NCBI GenBank assembly: GCA_020853755.1
Contig: JADYYG010000030.1
Span: 32,158 to 96,157, forward strand
Source of the DNA: Dehalococcoidia bacterium
GTDB lineage: Bacteria > Chloroflexota > Dehalococcoidia > Tepidiformales > Tepidiformaceae
DNA: 64,000 nucleotides
Reading direction: 5' to 3'
Positions 1 through 8,038 of the stretch are shown here, in pieces; position 1 is the first letter of the stretch, and each line of letters opens with the position of its first letter. Position numbers and translations under genes: made by a program. The notes beneath the pieces are model-generated. The model was not told the origin of the DNA. It did no database searches and was given only the letters and a program-made list of their open reading frames with translations.

Positions 1-733
1 GGAGGCCATACACGATGACCGCTGTCCGAAGCCCCCGCTTGCCGAGCCGCCGCGCGACGCCGACGCCGAGGTACCCGCCGATGAGCGCCCCCGCGGCCAT
101 CACGATTGCGGGCGCCCAGCGCACCGGCCCGAAGGCTACGAAGGCGACAACGGCGATGAGGTTGATGAGCGCGGAGAGCAACCCCTTCAACGCGTTCGAA
201 TGTTGCAGGTCGTCCGGGAGCATGATGCCGAGCACGGCGAGCGTGAGGATTCCCAGTCCCGCCCCGAAGTACGCCCCGTACATCGCCAGTACGAAGATTG
301 AAACGTGCAGAGCGGCCGGTACGTGATCCCGGCTCCGCGCGACGAGACGGTGCGCCTGGGCCCACCGTGCGATGCGGTCCTGTAGCACCATCACCAGGCA
401 GGCAAAGACGATGAGGAACGGCGCGAGTTGGTCGAAGGCCGACTCGGGCGTCTGCAGGAGAATGATCGAGCCGGCAATTGCGCCGAGGATGCTGGGCATG
501 GCCAGCAAGGCGATCCGGCGCTGCTGGCGCGAAAGCTCCGAACGATAGCCGTAGGAACCGCCCACGTAGCCCGGCCACATCGCCACGCTGTTCGTGACAT
601 TCGCTGCCTTGGACGGGTAACCCGCTGCGAGGAGCGCTGGAAAGCTCACCAGTGACCCGCCACCCGCAACCGCGTTGATTGCCCCGGCGATGAACGCTGC
701 GGCAAAGAGTGCGGCCCCCTGGAGAACGTCCAT
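1..733 (-). CDS. TauE/SafE family anion exporter, C-terminus beyond window
   Basis: Reading the minus strand from an ATG at 733 gives an open frame of 244 residues that runs off the left edge, so the protein is partial. The N-terminus has the family hallmark AINAVAGGGSLVSFPALL, followed by several hydrophobic segments (about residues 75-95, 105-120, 145-170, 185-225). TauE/SafE proteins are inner-membrane exporters of sulfite, sulfonates or other small anions; the substrate here is unknown. It is transcribed divergently from the HAD gene that starts 56 bases away, so both promoters must lie in that short gap. The family is clear and the substrate is not. Confidence 0.85.
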   Translation of the reverse strand, partial: MDVLQGAALFAAAFIAGAINAVAGGGSLVSFPALLAAGYPSKAANVTNSVAMWPGYVGGSYGYRSELSRQQRRIALLAMPSILGAIAGSIILLQTPESAFDQLAPFLIVFACLVMVLQDRIARWAQAHRLVARSRDHVPAALHVSIFVLAMYGAYFGAGLGILTLAVLGIMLPDDLQHSNALKGLLSALINLIAVVAFVAFGPVRWAPAIVMAAGALIGGYLGVGVARRLGKRGLRTAVIVYGL

Positions 734-789
734 CCGGGGCCACGCTGGCGGAACCGGAACCTATGCGCCAGCGCCGCTACGATGCCCGG

Positions 790-1317
790 ATGGACGCCCG
801 GCCACTGCTCACCTTCGACATGGATGGAGTCCTCTGCCGCCCGCCCTTGGGCATCAACCCCGGGCGTGGAACGGGAAAATCCCGTGCTGCGCAGGGAAAA
901 CGCGGGCCGCTGTGGTGGTCCGAAGGCTGGCGCTACCACTTTCGCAAACCGATGTCCGGCGCAGTCGACGGCTTCCGCGCGTTGTCCGAACAGTACCGCT
1001 GTGCGGTGGTCACGGCCCGCGGGAAGCCCGCCGAAGCACTCACTCGAGCCTGGTTCGAACAACACTTCGGGTTCGTCCCCGAGTTGCACGTCCGACCGGG
1101 CTGGGAGGAGACCTCGGCGCAGTACAAGGCGCGCAAGATGCGCGAACTCGCCCCGGTCGCCCACTTCGAGGACGACCCGTTCACCGCCAGCTGGGTCGCT
1201 GAACTGGTCCCGCAGGTCTTCCTCGTGGACTGGCCCCGAAACCGCGACCTCAGCGCGTCGAACATTCATCGCGTCCGCAAGGTCGCCGACGCATTTCAGT
1301 ACTTGCATCCCGGTTGA
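790..1317 (+). CDS. HAD-superfamily hydrolase-like protein
   Basis: The 175-residue protein opens with LLTFDMDGVLCRP, the HAD motif I with the nucleophile and acid/base aspartates (DxD). A later FEDDP matches the acidic motif IV that holds magnesium. HAD proteins are mostly phosphatases; the substrate is unknown. An open frame extends upstream to 709, but those residues overlap the divergent exporter and precede the HAD fold, so the ATG at 790 was chosen; the ATG at 763 is an alternative. Confidence 0.7.
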   Translation: MDARPLLTFDMDGVLCRPPLGINPGRGTGKSRAAQGKRGPLWWSEGWRYHFRKPMSGAVDGFRALSEQYRCAVVTARGKPAEALTRAWFEQHFGFVPELHVRPGWEETSAQYKARKMRELAPVAHFEDDPFTASWVAELVPQVFLVDWPRNRDLSASNIHRVRKVADAFQYLHPG

Positions 1318-1359
1318 TCACCGGACACAGACCGCCCCTCGTGGTCGTAGAATCGGACG

Positions 1360-2517
1360 ATGGAATTCCGGCTATCTGAGCAGCAGCGCTCTCTCCAGAT
1401 GGAAGTCCGGGCATGGCTCACGTCTGTCATGCGCCCGGAGATGGAAGGCTTCCCGTACTCCGAGGAAGAGCGGCCGGAAGAACTCCGGGCGTTCAACAAG
1501 TTGCTCGCGGCGAAGGGCTGGATCGCCCCGGCCTGGCCGGCTGAGTACGGCGGGATGGCGCTCGGTGCAGTCGAGCAACTCGTCTTCGGCGAGGAGATGG
1601 CCTACTGCCGCGCGCCGAACGGCGGCCGCGGACCCGCGGTGGGCTACGCTGGGCCAACCATCCAGATTGCAGGCACCGAGGCCCAGAAGGCCCGGCACCT
1701 GCCGGGGATCACCAACTGGGACGTCGTCTGGGCACAGGGCTTCAGCGAGCCGGGCTCCGGATCGGACCTCGCCAGCCTGAAGACATCCGCCGTCCGTGAC
1801 GGTGACGACTGGATCCTCAACGGGACGAAGATCTGGACGAGCCACGGCCACTACGCCGACTGGATGTACCTGCTCGCGCGGACCGACCAGGAGGCCCCGA
1901 AGCACCGTGGCATCTCCTACTTCCTGCTGGACCTGAAATCAACCGGGGTCTCATTCCAGCCGTTGCTCAACATCGCCGGGCGCAAAGGGTTCGGCCAGTA
2001 CTTCTTCGACAACGTCCGGATGCCCGCGGATGCCCTGCTCGGCGAGGAAAACCGTGGCTGGTATCTCGCGACGACGACACTGGACCTCGAACGGTCGAAC
2101 ATCGCCAATGCCGGCGCCGCACGCCGGACGGTTGATGACCTGGTTGCCTACCTGCGCTCGCTGCCCGGAGTTGTCGCGAATACCACCCGGCACCGGCTTT
2201 CGCAGCACGCTGTGGAGGTCTCAGTGGCGACCATGCTGAGCTACAGGGTTGCCAGCATCCTGGCGAGCGGCGGTGTGCCGAACCAGGAGGCCAGCCTGCT
2301 GAAGCTATTCCTGAGCGAACTCGACCAGCGAATCGCCAACACGGGTCTCCATATCCTCGGCATGCATGGGGCGCTCATGCCCGGCTCCCCGCTCGCGAAG
2401 CTCCAGGCCCAGTTCGCGCTCACCTACCTGACTACCGTCCCGCGAACCATCGCCGGCGGGACGAGCGAAGTACAGCGCAACATCATCGCTACGCGAGGGC
2501 TGGGCCTGCCTCGTTAG
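1360..2517 (+). CDS. Acyl-CoA dehydrogenase family protein
   Basis: This 385-residue protein has the usual family length and fold order: N-terminal helical domain, middle beta domain with FSEPGSGSDLASLKT and WILNGTKIWTS (flavin and substrate contacts), and C-terminal helical domain ending in AGGTSEVQRNIIATRGLG. It would oxidise an acyl-CoA to the 2-enoyl-CoA with FAD. The canonical catalytic glutamate of medium-chain enzymes sits just before the GTS motif (Y-E-G-T); here that position is glycine (A-G-G-T). This also occurs in FadE-type paralogues that place the base elsewhere or act as partner subunits. The substrate is unknown. Confidence 0.88.
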   Translation: MEFRLSEQQRSLQMEVRAWLTSVMRPEMEGFPYSEEERPEELRAFNKLLAAKGWIAPAWPAEYGGMALGAVEQLVFGEEMAYCRAPNGGRGPAVGYAGPTIQIAGTEAQKARHLPGITNWDVVWAQGFSEPGSGSDLASLKTSAVRDGDDWILNGTKIWTSHGHYADWMYLLARTDQEAPKHRGISYFLLDLKSTGVSFQPLLNIAGRKGFGQYFFDNVRMPADALLGEENRGWYLATTTLDLERSNIANAGAARRTVDDLVAYLRSLPGVVANTTRHRLSQHAVEVSVATMLSYRVASILASGGVPNQEASLLKLFLSELDQRIANTGLHILGMHGALMPGSPLAKLQAQFALTYLTTVPRTIAGGTSEVQRNIIATRGLGLPR

Positions 2518-2589
2518 GCTGCTCGCGACGCTCGCGGCGCACTCTATAGTTCAGCCGTGCCTTTTCCCGGGCCAGCAGGAGGCGACACC

Positions 2590-3639
2590 ATGGTTGAAAT
2601 CTGGACGAACAGCGCAGGACTCCCTTCGGCGGTCGCCCGCCGTGCCGAAGCCGCCGAACGCGCCGGGTATGACGGCGTCACGACGGTCGATTCGCAGAAC
2701 CTCTCAGGCGACTGTTACATCGGGCTGGCGTTGGCTGCCACGGGCACCTCGCGCATCAAGCTCGGTACGGGCGTCACGAACACCTTCACTCGCCACCCCG
2801 CGGTGACTGCCTGCGCCATCGCTACCGTCCATGCGGTCTCAGAGGGCAGGGCGTTCCTCGGCATCGGTCGCGGTGACTCTGCGCTCGCGCACCTGGGCTT
2901 TTCGCCTACCCCGCCGAAGCGGTTCGAGGACTACCTCACGCGGCTCCAGGGCTACCTGCGCGGCGAAGAGGTGCCCTTCGAAGCCGCCGGGAACGTAGAC
3001 GCGCTCCGGTTGGCCAATCAGCCAACGGCGTCGCGCATCGAGTGGCTTCGCCCAGGCCGCTATCCCAAGGTTCCGGTGGACGTCGCCGCGACCGGCCCAA
3101 AGGTCATCGCGGCCGCCGCGCGCCATGCCGACAGCATCACCTTCGCGGTCGGCGCCGACCCGCGCCGGATTCGCTGGGGAATCGAGACCGCGAGACAGGC
3201 ACGGGCAGCCGCCGGCCTTGAGGAAGAGATGCCGTTTGGCGCGTATGTGAACGTGGTTGTCCACGATGATCCCGAGGTTGGCCGCCGCCTCGGCGAAGGT
3301 GGGGTCTCGCTGTTTGCGCGCTTCTCGGCCATGCACGGCGCCGCCGTCGGCCCCACCACCGACGAGGAGAAGCGTGTGATGGAAGGCATCCACGATGCCT
3401 ACGACATGACCCGTCACAGCCGTGCGGGCAGCCCGCAGGCCGGGGTCATCAGCTCAGAGTTCGCCCGGGAGTTCGGCATCTTCGGAAACCCTGCCTATTG
3501 CATTGAGCGGCTACAGGAGCTCCTGGCGCTCGGCCTGCAGCGGCTGGTTGTCGTAGGGAGTTCAGCCGGGGCCGACGCTGCGGAGGCCGCACGGGCAGAG
3601 CAACGGTTCGTCGAAGAGGTGCTGCCCGCGCTGCATTAA
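2590..3639 (+). CDS. LLM-class flavin-dependent oxidoreductase
   Basis: The 349-residue luciferase-like TIM-barrel protein has AERAGYDGVTTVDSQ near the N-terminus, RIKLGTGVTNTFTRHP (strand 4 region) and GRAFLGIGRGDSAL, all typical of F420- or FMN-dependent oxidoreductases of the LLM class. Such enzymes are abundant in Chloroflexota and Actinobacteria and act on varied substrates. The open frame extends to 2557, but an AGGAGG ribosome-binding site directly before the ATG at 2590 decides the start. It follows the acyl-CoA dehydrogenase by 72 bases and may be co-transcribed. It ends 9 bases before the convergent YihY gene. F420 rather than FMN use is likely but unproven. Confidence 0.87.
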   Translation: MVEIWTNSAGLPSAVARRAEAAERAGYDGVTTVDSQNLSGDCYIGLALAATGTSRIKLGTGVTNTFTRHPAVTACAIATVHAVSEGRAFLGIGRGDSALAHLGFSPTPPKRFEDYLTRLQGYLRGEEVPFEAAGNVDALRLANQPTASRIEWLRPGRYPKVPVDVAATGPKVIAAAARHADSITFAVGADPRRIRWGIETARQARAAAGLEEEMPFGAYVNVVVHDDPEVGRRLGEGGVSLFARFSAMHGAAVGPTTDEEKRVMEGIHDAYDMTRHSRAGSPQAGVISSEFAREFGIFGNPAYCIERLQELLALGLQRLVVVGSSAGADAAEAARAEQRFVEEVLPALH

Positions 3640-3648
3640 CCCGAGGCG

Positions 3649-4599
3649 CTACCCGCGTTTTGCTTCTACCGGACCGGCAGGTTGGCGGAGGGTTGGGCCG
3701 GGGGCTGCCTCTCCCGGCAGTACCTGTTCCTCGTCGCGGCGGATAGCTCGGGCGAACTCCGCGCCCAACAGCAGGATCGAGGCATTGACGAACATCCACA
3801 CGAGGAACGCCAATGCCGTCCCGAAACCGGCATAGATCGCAGTGTCACGGGAGAAGCTGGCGTAGCTCACCACTGTCGCGATCAGGTTCTTGGCCGTTTC
3901 GAAAAGAACCGTGGCGAAGAGTGCGCCCGCGGCCGACTCTCGCCATGGCGGGCGAACCGTCGGAACGTATTTGTAAAGCAGCAGGAACATCGAAAACGAC
4001 ACCATCGCCGGCAAGACGAAGCCTGCTATCCGCAGTGTTTCGTTCGTGTTGATGTTCAGCGGTCCGACCTCGTCGATGCGTTCGAGGAAGAGCCGCGCCA
4101 CCGCGGTCAGCCCGACCGAAATGACGATGAGCAGGCCGAGTGTGGGAACGAGCGCGAAGTCGATGAGTTTGCCGTGCCAGTATGGCCGCCCCTTTTGGAG
4201 GTGGGTCGCCGCGTTCAGGCCTTTCCGTACCGCGCCGAAGATGCCGCTCGATGACCAGAGCAGGAAGAACACACCGAAGCCGATGCTGGCCGGGCTTATC
4301 TTCCGCGCTCGCGAAATGATCTCGTTGACGTTGTCGCGGACGCCCGTGGTCTCTTTGAGCGGAATCTGGTCGAACACCCACTGCGCAATGCGATCCTGGT
4401 CGATCACGAGGCCGAAGATGGAAAGGGTGATGAGGCTCAGCGGTACGATCGAGAAGAGCGCGTAGTACGCGATGGCCGCTGCATATGTCGAGCAACCATC
4501 GTCAACGTACAGCCGAATAGTGGTGGCGATGACCGAGAACGGCCGCCTGACCGGTGCGGGCAGAGCGTTCCAGGAGCCGGTCACCGCGCCCCACATCAT
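3649..4599 (-). CDS. YihY/BrkB (virulence factor BrkB) family membrane protein
   Basis: The 316-residue integral membrane protein has the YihY pattern: an amphipathic N-terminus, AAAIAYYALFSIVPLSLI near residue 40, then five more hydrophobic segments with LLWSSSGIFGAVRKGLN and AFLVWMFVNASILLLGAEFA near the C-terminus. The family's role is unsettled (once annotated RNase BN, later seen as a membrane transporter or envelope factor). Its ATG overlaps the stop codon of the upstream TreT-like gene (ATGA), so the two are probably translationally coupled. Confidence 0.85.
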   Translation of the reverse strand: MMWGAVTGSWNALPAPVRRPFSVIATTIRLYVDDGCSTYAAAIAYYALFSIVPLSLITLSIFGLVIDQDRIAQWVFDQIPLKETTGVRDNVNEIISRARKISPASIGFGVFFLLWSSSGIFGAVRKGLNAATHLQKGRPYWHGKLIDFALVPTLGLLIVISVGLTAVARLFLERIDEVGPLNINTNETLRIAGFVLPAMVSFSMFLLLYKYVPTVRPPWRESAAGALFATVLFETAKNLIATVVSYASFSRDTAIYAGFGTALAFLVWMFVNASILLLGAEFARAIRRDEEQVLPGEAAPGPTLRQPAGPVEAKRG

Positions 4600-5861
4600 C
4601 CACGCTCCGAAGGCTGCATCCCCGCGAGGGTCCGGAACATGCGCACATAGTCGTGCAGGTACCGGGTGAGAAGAAAGTGTTCGCGCACAAGTTCGCGGCC
4701 GGCGGCGCCCATCTGGTCACATTCCGCGGGGTCAGCCAGCAGTTGGCGGAGGCGCATGCCGCATTCCTGCGCTGTTTCCACCAGGTACCCCGTCTGCCCA
4801 TCGATAACCTGGAGGGGGATGCCGCCGCAGTTGCCACCGATAACCGGCCGGCCTTTCCACAGCCCTTCCGAGACCACTAACCCGAAACCTTCGCGCGTCG
4901 ACTTCTGGATGACGACCCTCGATGCGGCCTGGAAGGCGTTTACTTCGTGGTTCCCGACGCCGTCGAGGTTCGTGAGCACGTGGATATCCCGGTCGTGGTC
5001 GCGGTAGTCGAACACCCGCTGGAGCCACTCCTGGCCTTCGGGGTCGTCGTGGGCGAGCGATCCAACAAGCACGAGTTGCAGGCCGGGGTTTGTCTCCCGT
5101 GCCATCCGAAATGCGTCGATCACGCCAAGGGGATCCTTCCACGGGTCGAACCGCGAGACCTGGCAAACCATGGGCCGGGATCCGTCGATGGTGTAGCGGT
5201 CAAACACGGCCGCGATTTCGGCTTCGCTGATGGGGACGTTCTTCGGACTCAGGGGGTCGATCGCCGGTGGCGCGATGAAGAGGTCGCGGTCGGGAAGGCC
5301 CTGGCGCACGTACTGGCGCATCGTCCAGATGCTGCCGTCGTACTCGCTGGCCCATGGGCGCAGGAGATCCCAGGCCTCCGGCTGCGCGTCTGTCAGGTCG
5401 ATGTGGCAGCGCCAGAGCCACTTGCCGCCCGGCGTCTGTCCAGCTTCGCGCAATAGCCCGAGGATAGGCGCGGGCTGGGGGTCGTGGATGACGACGAAGT
5501 CATACTCCTCCCAACCGTCGGCATTCTTCCTGTTCGTCTCAACCCAGAGGGCTCGTTCGGCTTCGGTCCAGTCGTGCGGATGGCCCTGGAGGGCGTTGTG
5601 CATCGCCTTCGTCACACCGAAGAACTCATCGCTGCCCGAGATGACCTTCCAGTCGGCATTGAGCCCGAGGTCCCGCATGAGCGGCGTCATCGACGCGAGG
5701 ATCTCCGCGACGCCCCCACCGTAGGACGTGGCGTTGACATGGAGAACCCGCGCGCCAGCAAGCGCCCGGGCGTCTTCTCGGATAGCCTCGATCACCCCTG
5801 GAAGGACAACGGCGCGGTAGGACTCGAGGGACTTCGGAGTGAGTTCGACGGCAGTAAGCAT
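4596..5861 (-). CDS. treT: GT4 glycosyltransferase, TreT-like trehalose synthase
   Basis: The 421-residue GT-B fold protein carries NATSYGGGVAEILASM at the N-terminus, the pattern of nucleotide-sugar trehalose glycosyltransferring synthases. The GT4 C-terminal signature follows: SRFDPWKDPLGVI, then EGFGLVVSEGLW with the E-x7-E pair that binds the donor. TreT makes trehalose from NDP-glucose and glucose in one step, often for heat or osmotic protection. The frame stays open to 5987, but the extra arginine-rich residues overlap the upstream gene, so the ATG at 5861 was chosen. It lies 35 bases after the DUF3524 gene and overlaps the YihY gene by 4 bases. Confidence 0.82.
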   Translation of the reverse strand: MLTAVELTPKSLESYRAVVLPGVIEAIREDARALAGARVLHVNATSYGGGVAEILASMTPLMRDLGLNADWKVISGSDEFFGVTKAMHNALQGHPHDWTEAERALWVETNRKNADGWEEYDFVVIHDPQPAPILGLLREAGQTPGGKWLWRCHIDLTDAQPEAWDLLRPWASEYDGSIWTMRQYVRQGLPDRDLFIAPPAIDPLSPKNVPISEAEIAAVFDRYTIDGSRPMVCQVSRFDPWKDPLGVIDAFRMARETNPGLQLVLVGSLAHDDPEGQEWLQRVFDYRDHDRDIHVLTNLDGVGNHEVNAFQAASRVVIQKSTREGFGLVVSEGLWKGRPVIGGNCGGIPLQVIDGQTGYLVETAQECGMRLRQLLADPAECDQMGAAGRELVREHFLLTRYLHDYVRMFRTLAGMQPSERG

Positions 5862-5896
5862 GGCGCTCGTAGGTTGGGCGCTCTCGGCCGTCCCGG

Positions 5897-7024
5897 TCAA
5901 ACCAGCCCGGCGCCGCCGCCTACGACGGGGGAGCGTGACGAGAGGGCCTCGATGTATGCGTCCCAGACTGGCGCGATATTTGGCCACGCGTACCGTCGCG
6001 CCGCTTCCACGAACGGCCGCCGGTCCGGGAGAGGCCTCGTAAGCAGTGCGCCGAGCCGGTCCACGAGGCCGCCCTCGTCTTCCCAGAGGAGGGCATCGTG
6101 AAGGTCCGGCGGGACGAGTGCCGGGTAGTTGTATCGACGCGGCGCGAGCGGAACGCAGCCCGCGGCCATCGCTTCGACCATCCCGATGCCGAAGAACTCG
6201 TGGCGTGTGGTGCTGATGGCGATATCCGCGCGCTTCAGCAGGCGGCCGTACGTTTCTTTCGTTTCGGCGTGACCGAAGTGCAGCAGTTCGGTTGGAAACT
6301 CCTCAGGGATGCGGAGGATGGCGTCGCTCGGGTTGTCGCCCGGCGCCCCTGCGATGATGAGTCGGAAGGGCCATCCGCGATCCTTCGCGTGGCGGAGCGC
6401 CCGAGCGAACGATTCTGGCGCTTTGTCGAACTCCCAGCGGTGGCTCCAGAGCAGTACGGGCGGCCCGCCGGGCTCGCGACCATCAGGGAGCGAATCCAGC
6501 CATCCGAGGTCGACCCCAACGGGAAGGACCTGAGCCTTGCCTACGACTGCCTCGACACTGGCGGGGAGCAGCCAGTTGTTTGGCTGCGCCTGGAGGTGCC
6601 GTAGCGCGGCAACGAAGTCGTCACGGTGGAATTCCGAGTTGAACGCCACCGAGTCGGCCGCGAGGGCGCTCATGTAGTTGATCTGGCCGAACCACGAATC
6701 GAACTTCGTGCCTTTGAGGCGCGGGTAGGTCATCTGGTTTTCGTGGAAGTACACACCCACAGGCGTGCGTTCCAAGCGCGGCCTCGTGAGCGCGAGGAAA
6801 GCCGCCAGGTCGAGCATGTCGCTCGCGAGGACGCAATCGAACTCGCCCGGCAGTTGGAGCGCCTGGGGAGCGAGTTCCTGGGCCCCGCGCCGCATCCGCC
6901 GGCGCCATTCGCCCGCAGGCAGCGTCAGGAGGACGAACTCATGGGCCGAGCGTGAGACGAGTCCATCGAGGAAGGCTCGATGGCTGCCGCCGTAGAACGG
7001 TTCGACGAAGAGGACGCGGGCCAC
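5897..7024 (-). CDS. DUF3524-type glycosyltransferase, tRNA-queuosine mannosyltransferase-like
   Basis: This 375-residue protein starts with MARVLFVEPFYGGSHRAFLDG and contains YFHENQMTYPR, FGQINYMSALAADSVAFNSE and a GT4 C-terminal domain with TTRHEFFGIGMVEAMAAG. The N-terminal HENQ...YP and LAADSVAFNS blocks are those of DUF3524 (GTDC1), whose animal member is the tRNA-queuosine mannosyltransferase QTMAN. Bacterial members are widely distributed and less characterised, so tRNA as the substrate is inference. It heads, or lies within, a minus-strand series followed by TreT and YihY. Confidence 0.8.
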   Translation of the reverse strand: MARVLFVEPFYGGSHRAFLDGLVSRSAHEFVLLTLPAGEWRRRMRRGAQELAPQALQLPGEFDCVLASDMLDLAAFLALTRPRLERTPVGVYFHENQMTYPRLKGTKFDSWFGQINYMSALAADSVAFNSEFHRDDFVAALRHLQAQPNNWLLPASVEAVVGKAQVLPVGVDLGWLDSLPDGREPGGPPVLLWSHRWEFDKAPESFARALRHAKDRGWPFRLIIAGAPGDNPSDAILRIPEEFPTELLHFGHAETKETYGRLLKRADIAISTTRHEFFGIGMVEAMAAGCVPLAPRRYNYPALVPPDLHDALLWEDEGGLVDRLGALLTRPLPDRRPFVEAARRYAWPNIAPVWDAYIEALSSRSPVVGGGAGLV

Positions 7025-7056
7025 GAACGGATGCTACTGTCCGCCGGAGCGGAGGA

Positions 7057-7449
7057 TCACATGTGCCCCAGTTCGGCCAGTTTGAAGAGCGCGTCCTCGA
7101 ATTCAGTGTCGTCGGGATTTATCGCCTTGTACTGGCTTACGCAGTGGCCGCCGTACTTCTCCACAAGGTACCAGTCGTCATCGATGATGAAGTCCGGGTA
7201 AGGCTGGACGCGCGGATCCTTGTCGAACATGCCATCGACCCACTCGGTAAGGCCGTGCATGTGCACGACGCGCTCCACGTGGGCGAGCCCGCTCGCAGAC
7301 CAGACGTAGACGCCGTGGCCCGCAGCCTTCAGCTTCTGCATGGCTTCGTGGGCGCCGGGGCGCAGGGCGTTTGTGTACTGATCGATGAAGACCAGTGTGT
7401 GGTCGACATCGAAGAAGACGTTCAGCCGTGCACTCGAAGTCTTTTCCAT
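7057..7449 (-). CDS. Small HAD-like phosphatase
   Basis: The 130-residue protein begins with LNVFFDVDHTLVF, HAD motif I with both aspartates. It continues with YVWSASGLAHVERV (motif II serine) and PDFIIDDDWYLVEKYGG (acidic motif IV). It is a minimal HAD core without a cap domain. Substrate unknown. It lies 28 bases after the PD-(D/E)XK-like gene and 32 bases before the DUF3524 gene on the same strand, so it is likely part of that transcript. Confidence 0.72.
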   Translation of the reverse strand: MEKTSSARLNVFFDVDHTLVFIDQYTNALRPGAHEAMQKLKAAGHGVYVWSASGLAHVERVVHMHGLTEWVDGMFDKDPRVQPYPDFIIDDDWYLVEKYGGHCVSQYKAINPDDTEFEDALFKLAELGHM

Positions 7450-7477
7450 GTGGCTCCTGTGGAGGTTCGAGGCTCCG

Positions 7478-7903
7478 CTACGCGTCGCTGACGTCGAGGC
7501 CCCAGACGGGGCGGAAGCGCCAGGTGCGAAGTCCCTTCACTCGGACGCCGTGCCTTTTGATGAGCTTCTTCGCTTCCGGGACCATGCCTGCGGGCACGTA
7601 AACGAACAGTTCACCGACTTCACCGATGGGCTTCCAGCGGTTCGCAGCGGTCTCGTCGGTCACGGTGTCATGCATCTCGACTTCGGCCATCATCATGAGC
7701 CACTGGCCGGGCCTGCGGACGACGACAATGTCGGGGTAGAGGTCCTGCGATTCGTCCTTGCCAACGGCCATCCTGGGCTTGGGGATGTTGACGAGCGTCT
7801 CGTAGTCGGGGCCCTTGGGGCCGGGGAAGGGGAACATCTCCTTCGCGATCTCGTCGACCACTCCCTGATGCCGCAGCTCGTTGAGGTATCTCGCAGTCAC
7901 CAC
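7478..7903 (-). CDS. Hypothetical protein with PD-(D/E)XK-like pattern
   Basis: This 141-residue protein was not recognised as a named family. It contains YPDIVVVRRPGQWLMMMAEVE, in which the aspartate after a proline and the later E-V-E recall the PD-(D/E)XK nuclease-like core (D...ExE), though the lysine is absent. The GTG at 7903 has a GGGAGG ribosome-binding site a few bases upstream. It is the first gene of the minus-strand run leading to TreT and YihY. Nuclease activity is a guess from pattern only. Confidence 0.5.
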   Translation of the reverse strand: MVTARYLNELRHQGVVDEIAKEMFPFPGPKGPDYETLVNIPKPRMAVGKDESQDLYPDIVVVRRPGQWLMMMAEVEMHDTVTDETAANRWKPIGEVGELFVYVPAGMVPEAKKLIKRHGVRVKGLRTWRFRPVWGLDVSDA

Positions 7904-7990
7904 TCAGGCCTCCCATTGGTAAATCGCGCCTGTCAATTGTAGCAGTCTTCACAAATGCCGCGAATCTGAGATGCTCCGCCACATAAGCAA

Positions 7991-8018
7991 AAGGCCCCGC
8001 CAGTCCTGGCGGGGCCTT
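7991..8018 (-). terminator. Rho-independent terminator of pckA
   Basis: A GC-rich perfect stem (AAGGCCCCGCCAG with its complement, two-base loop region) lies 20 bases after the pckA stop. It is followed on the minus strand by TTTTGCTT, the expected U-tract. Confidence 0.85.
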
Positions 8019-8038
8019 CGAAGTGAGTCAGGGGGCGA

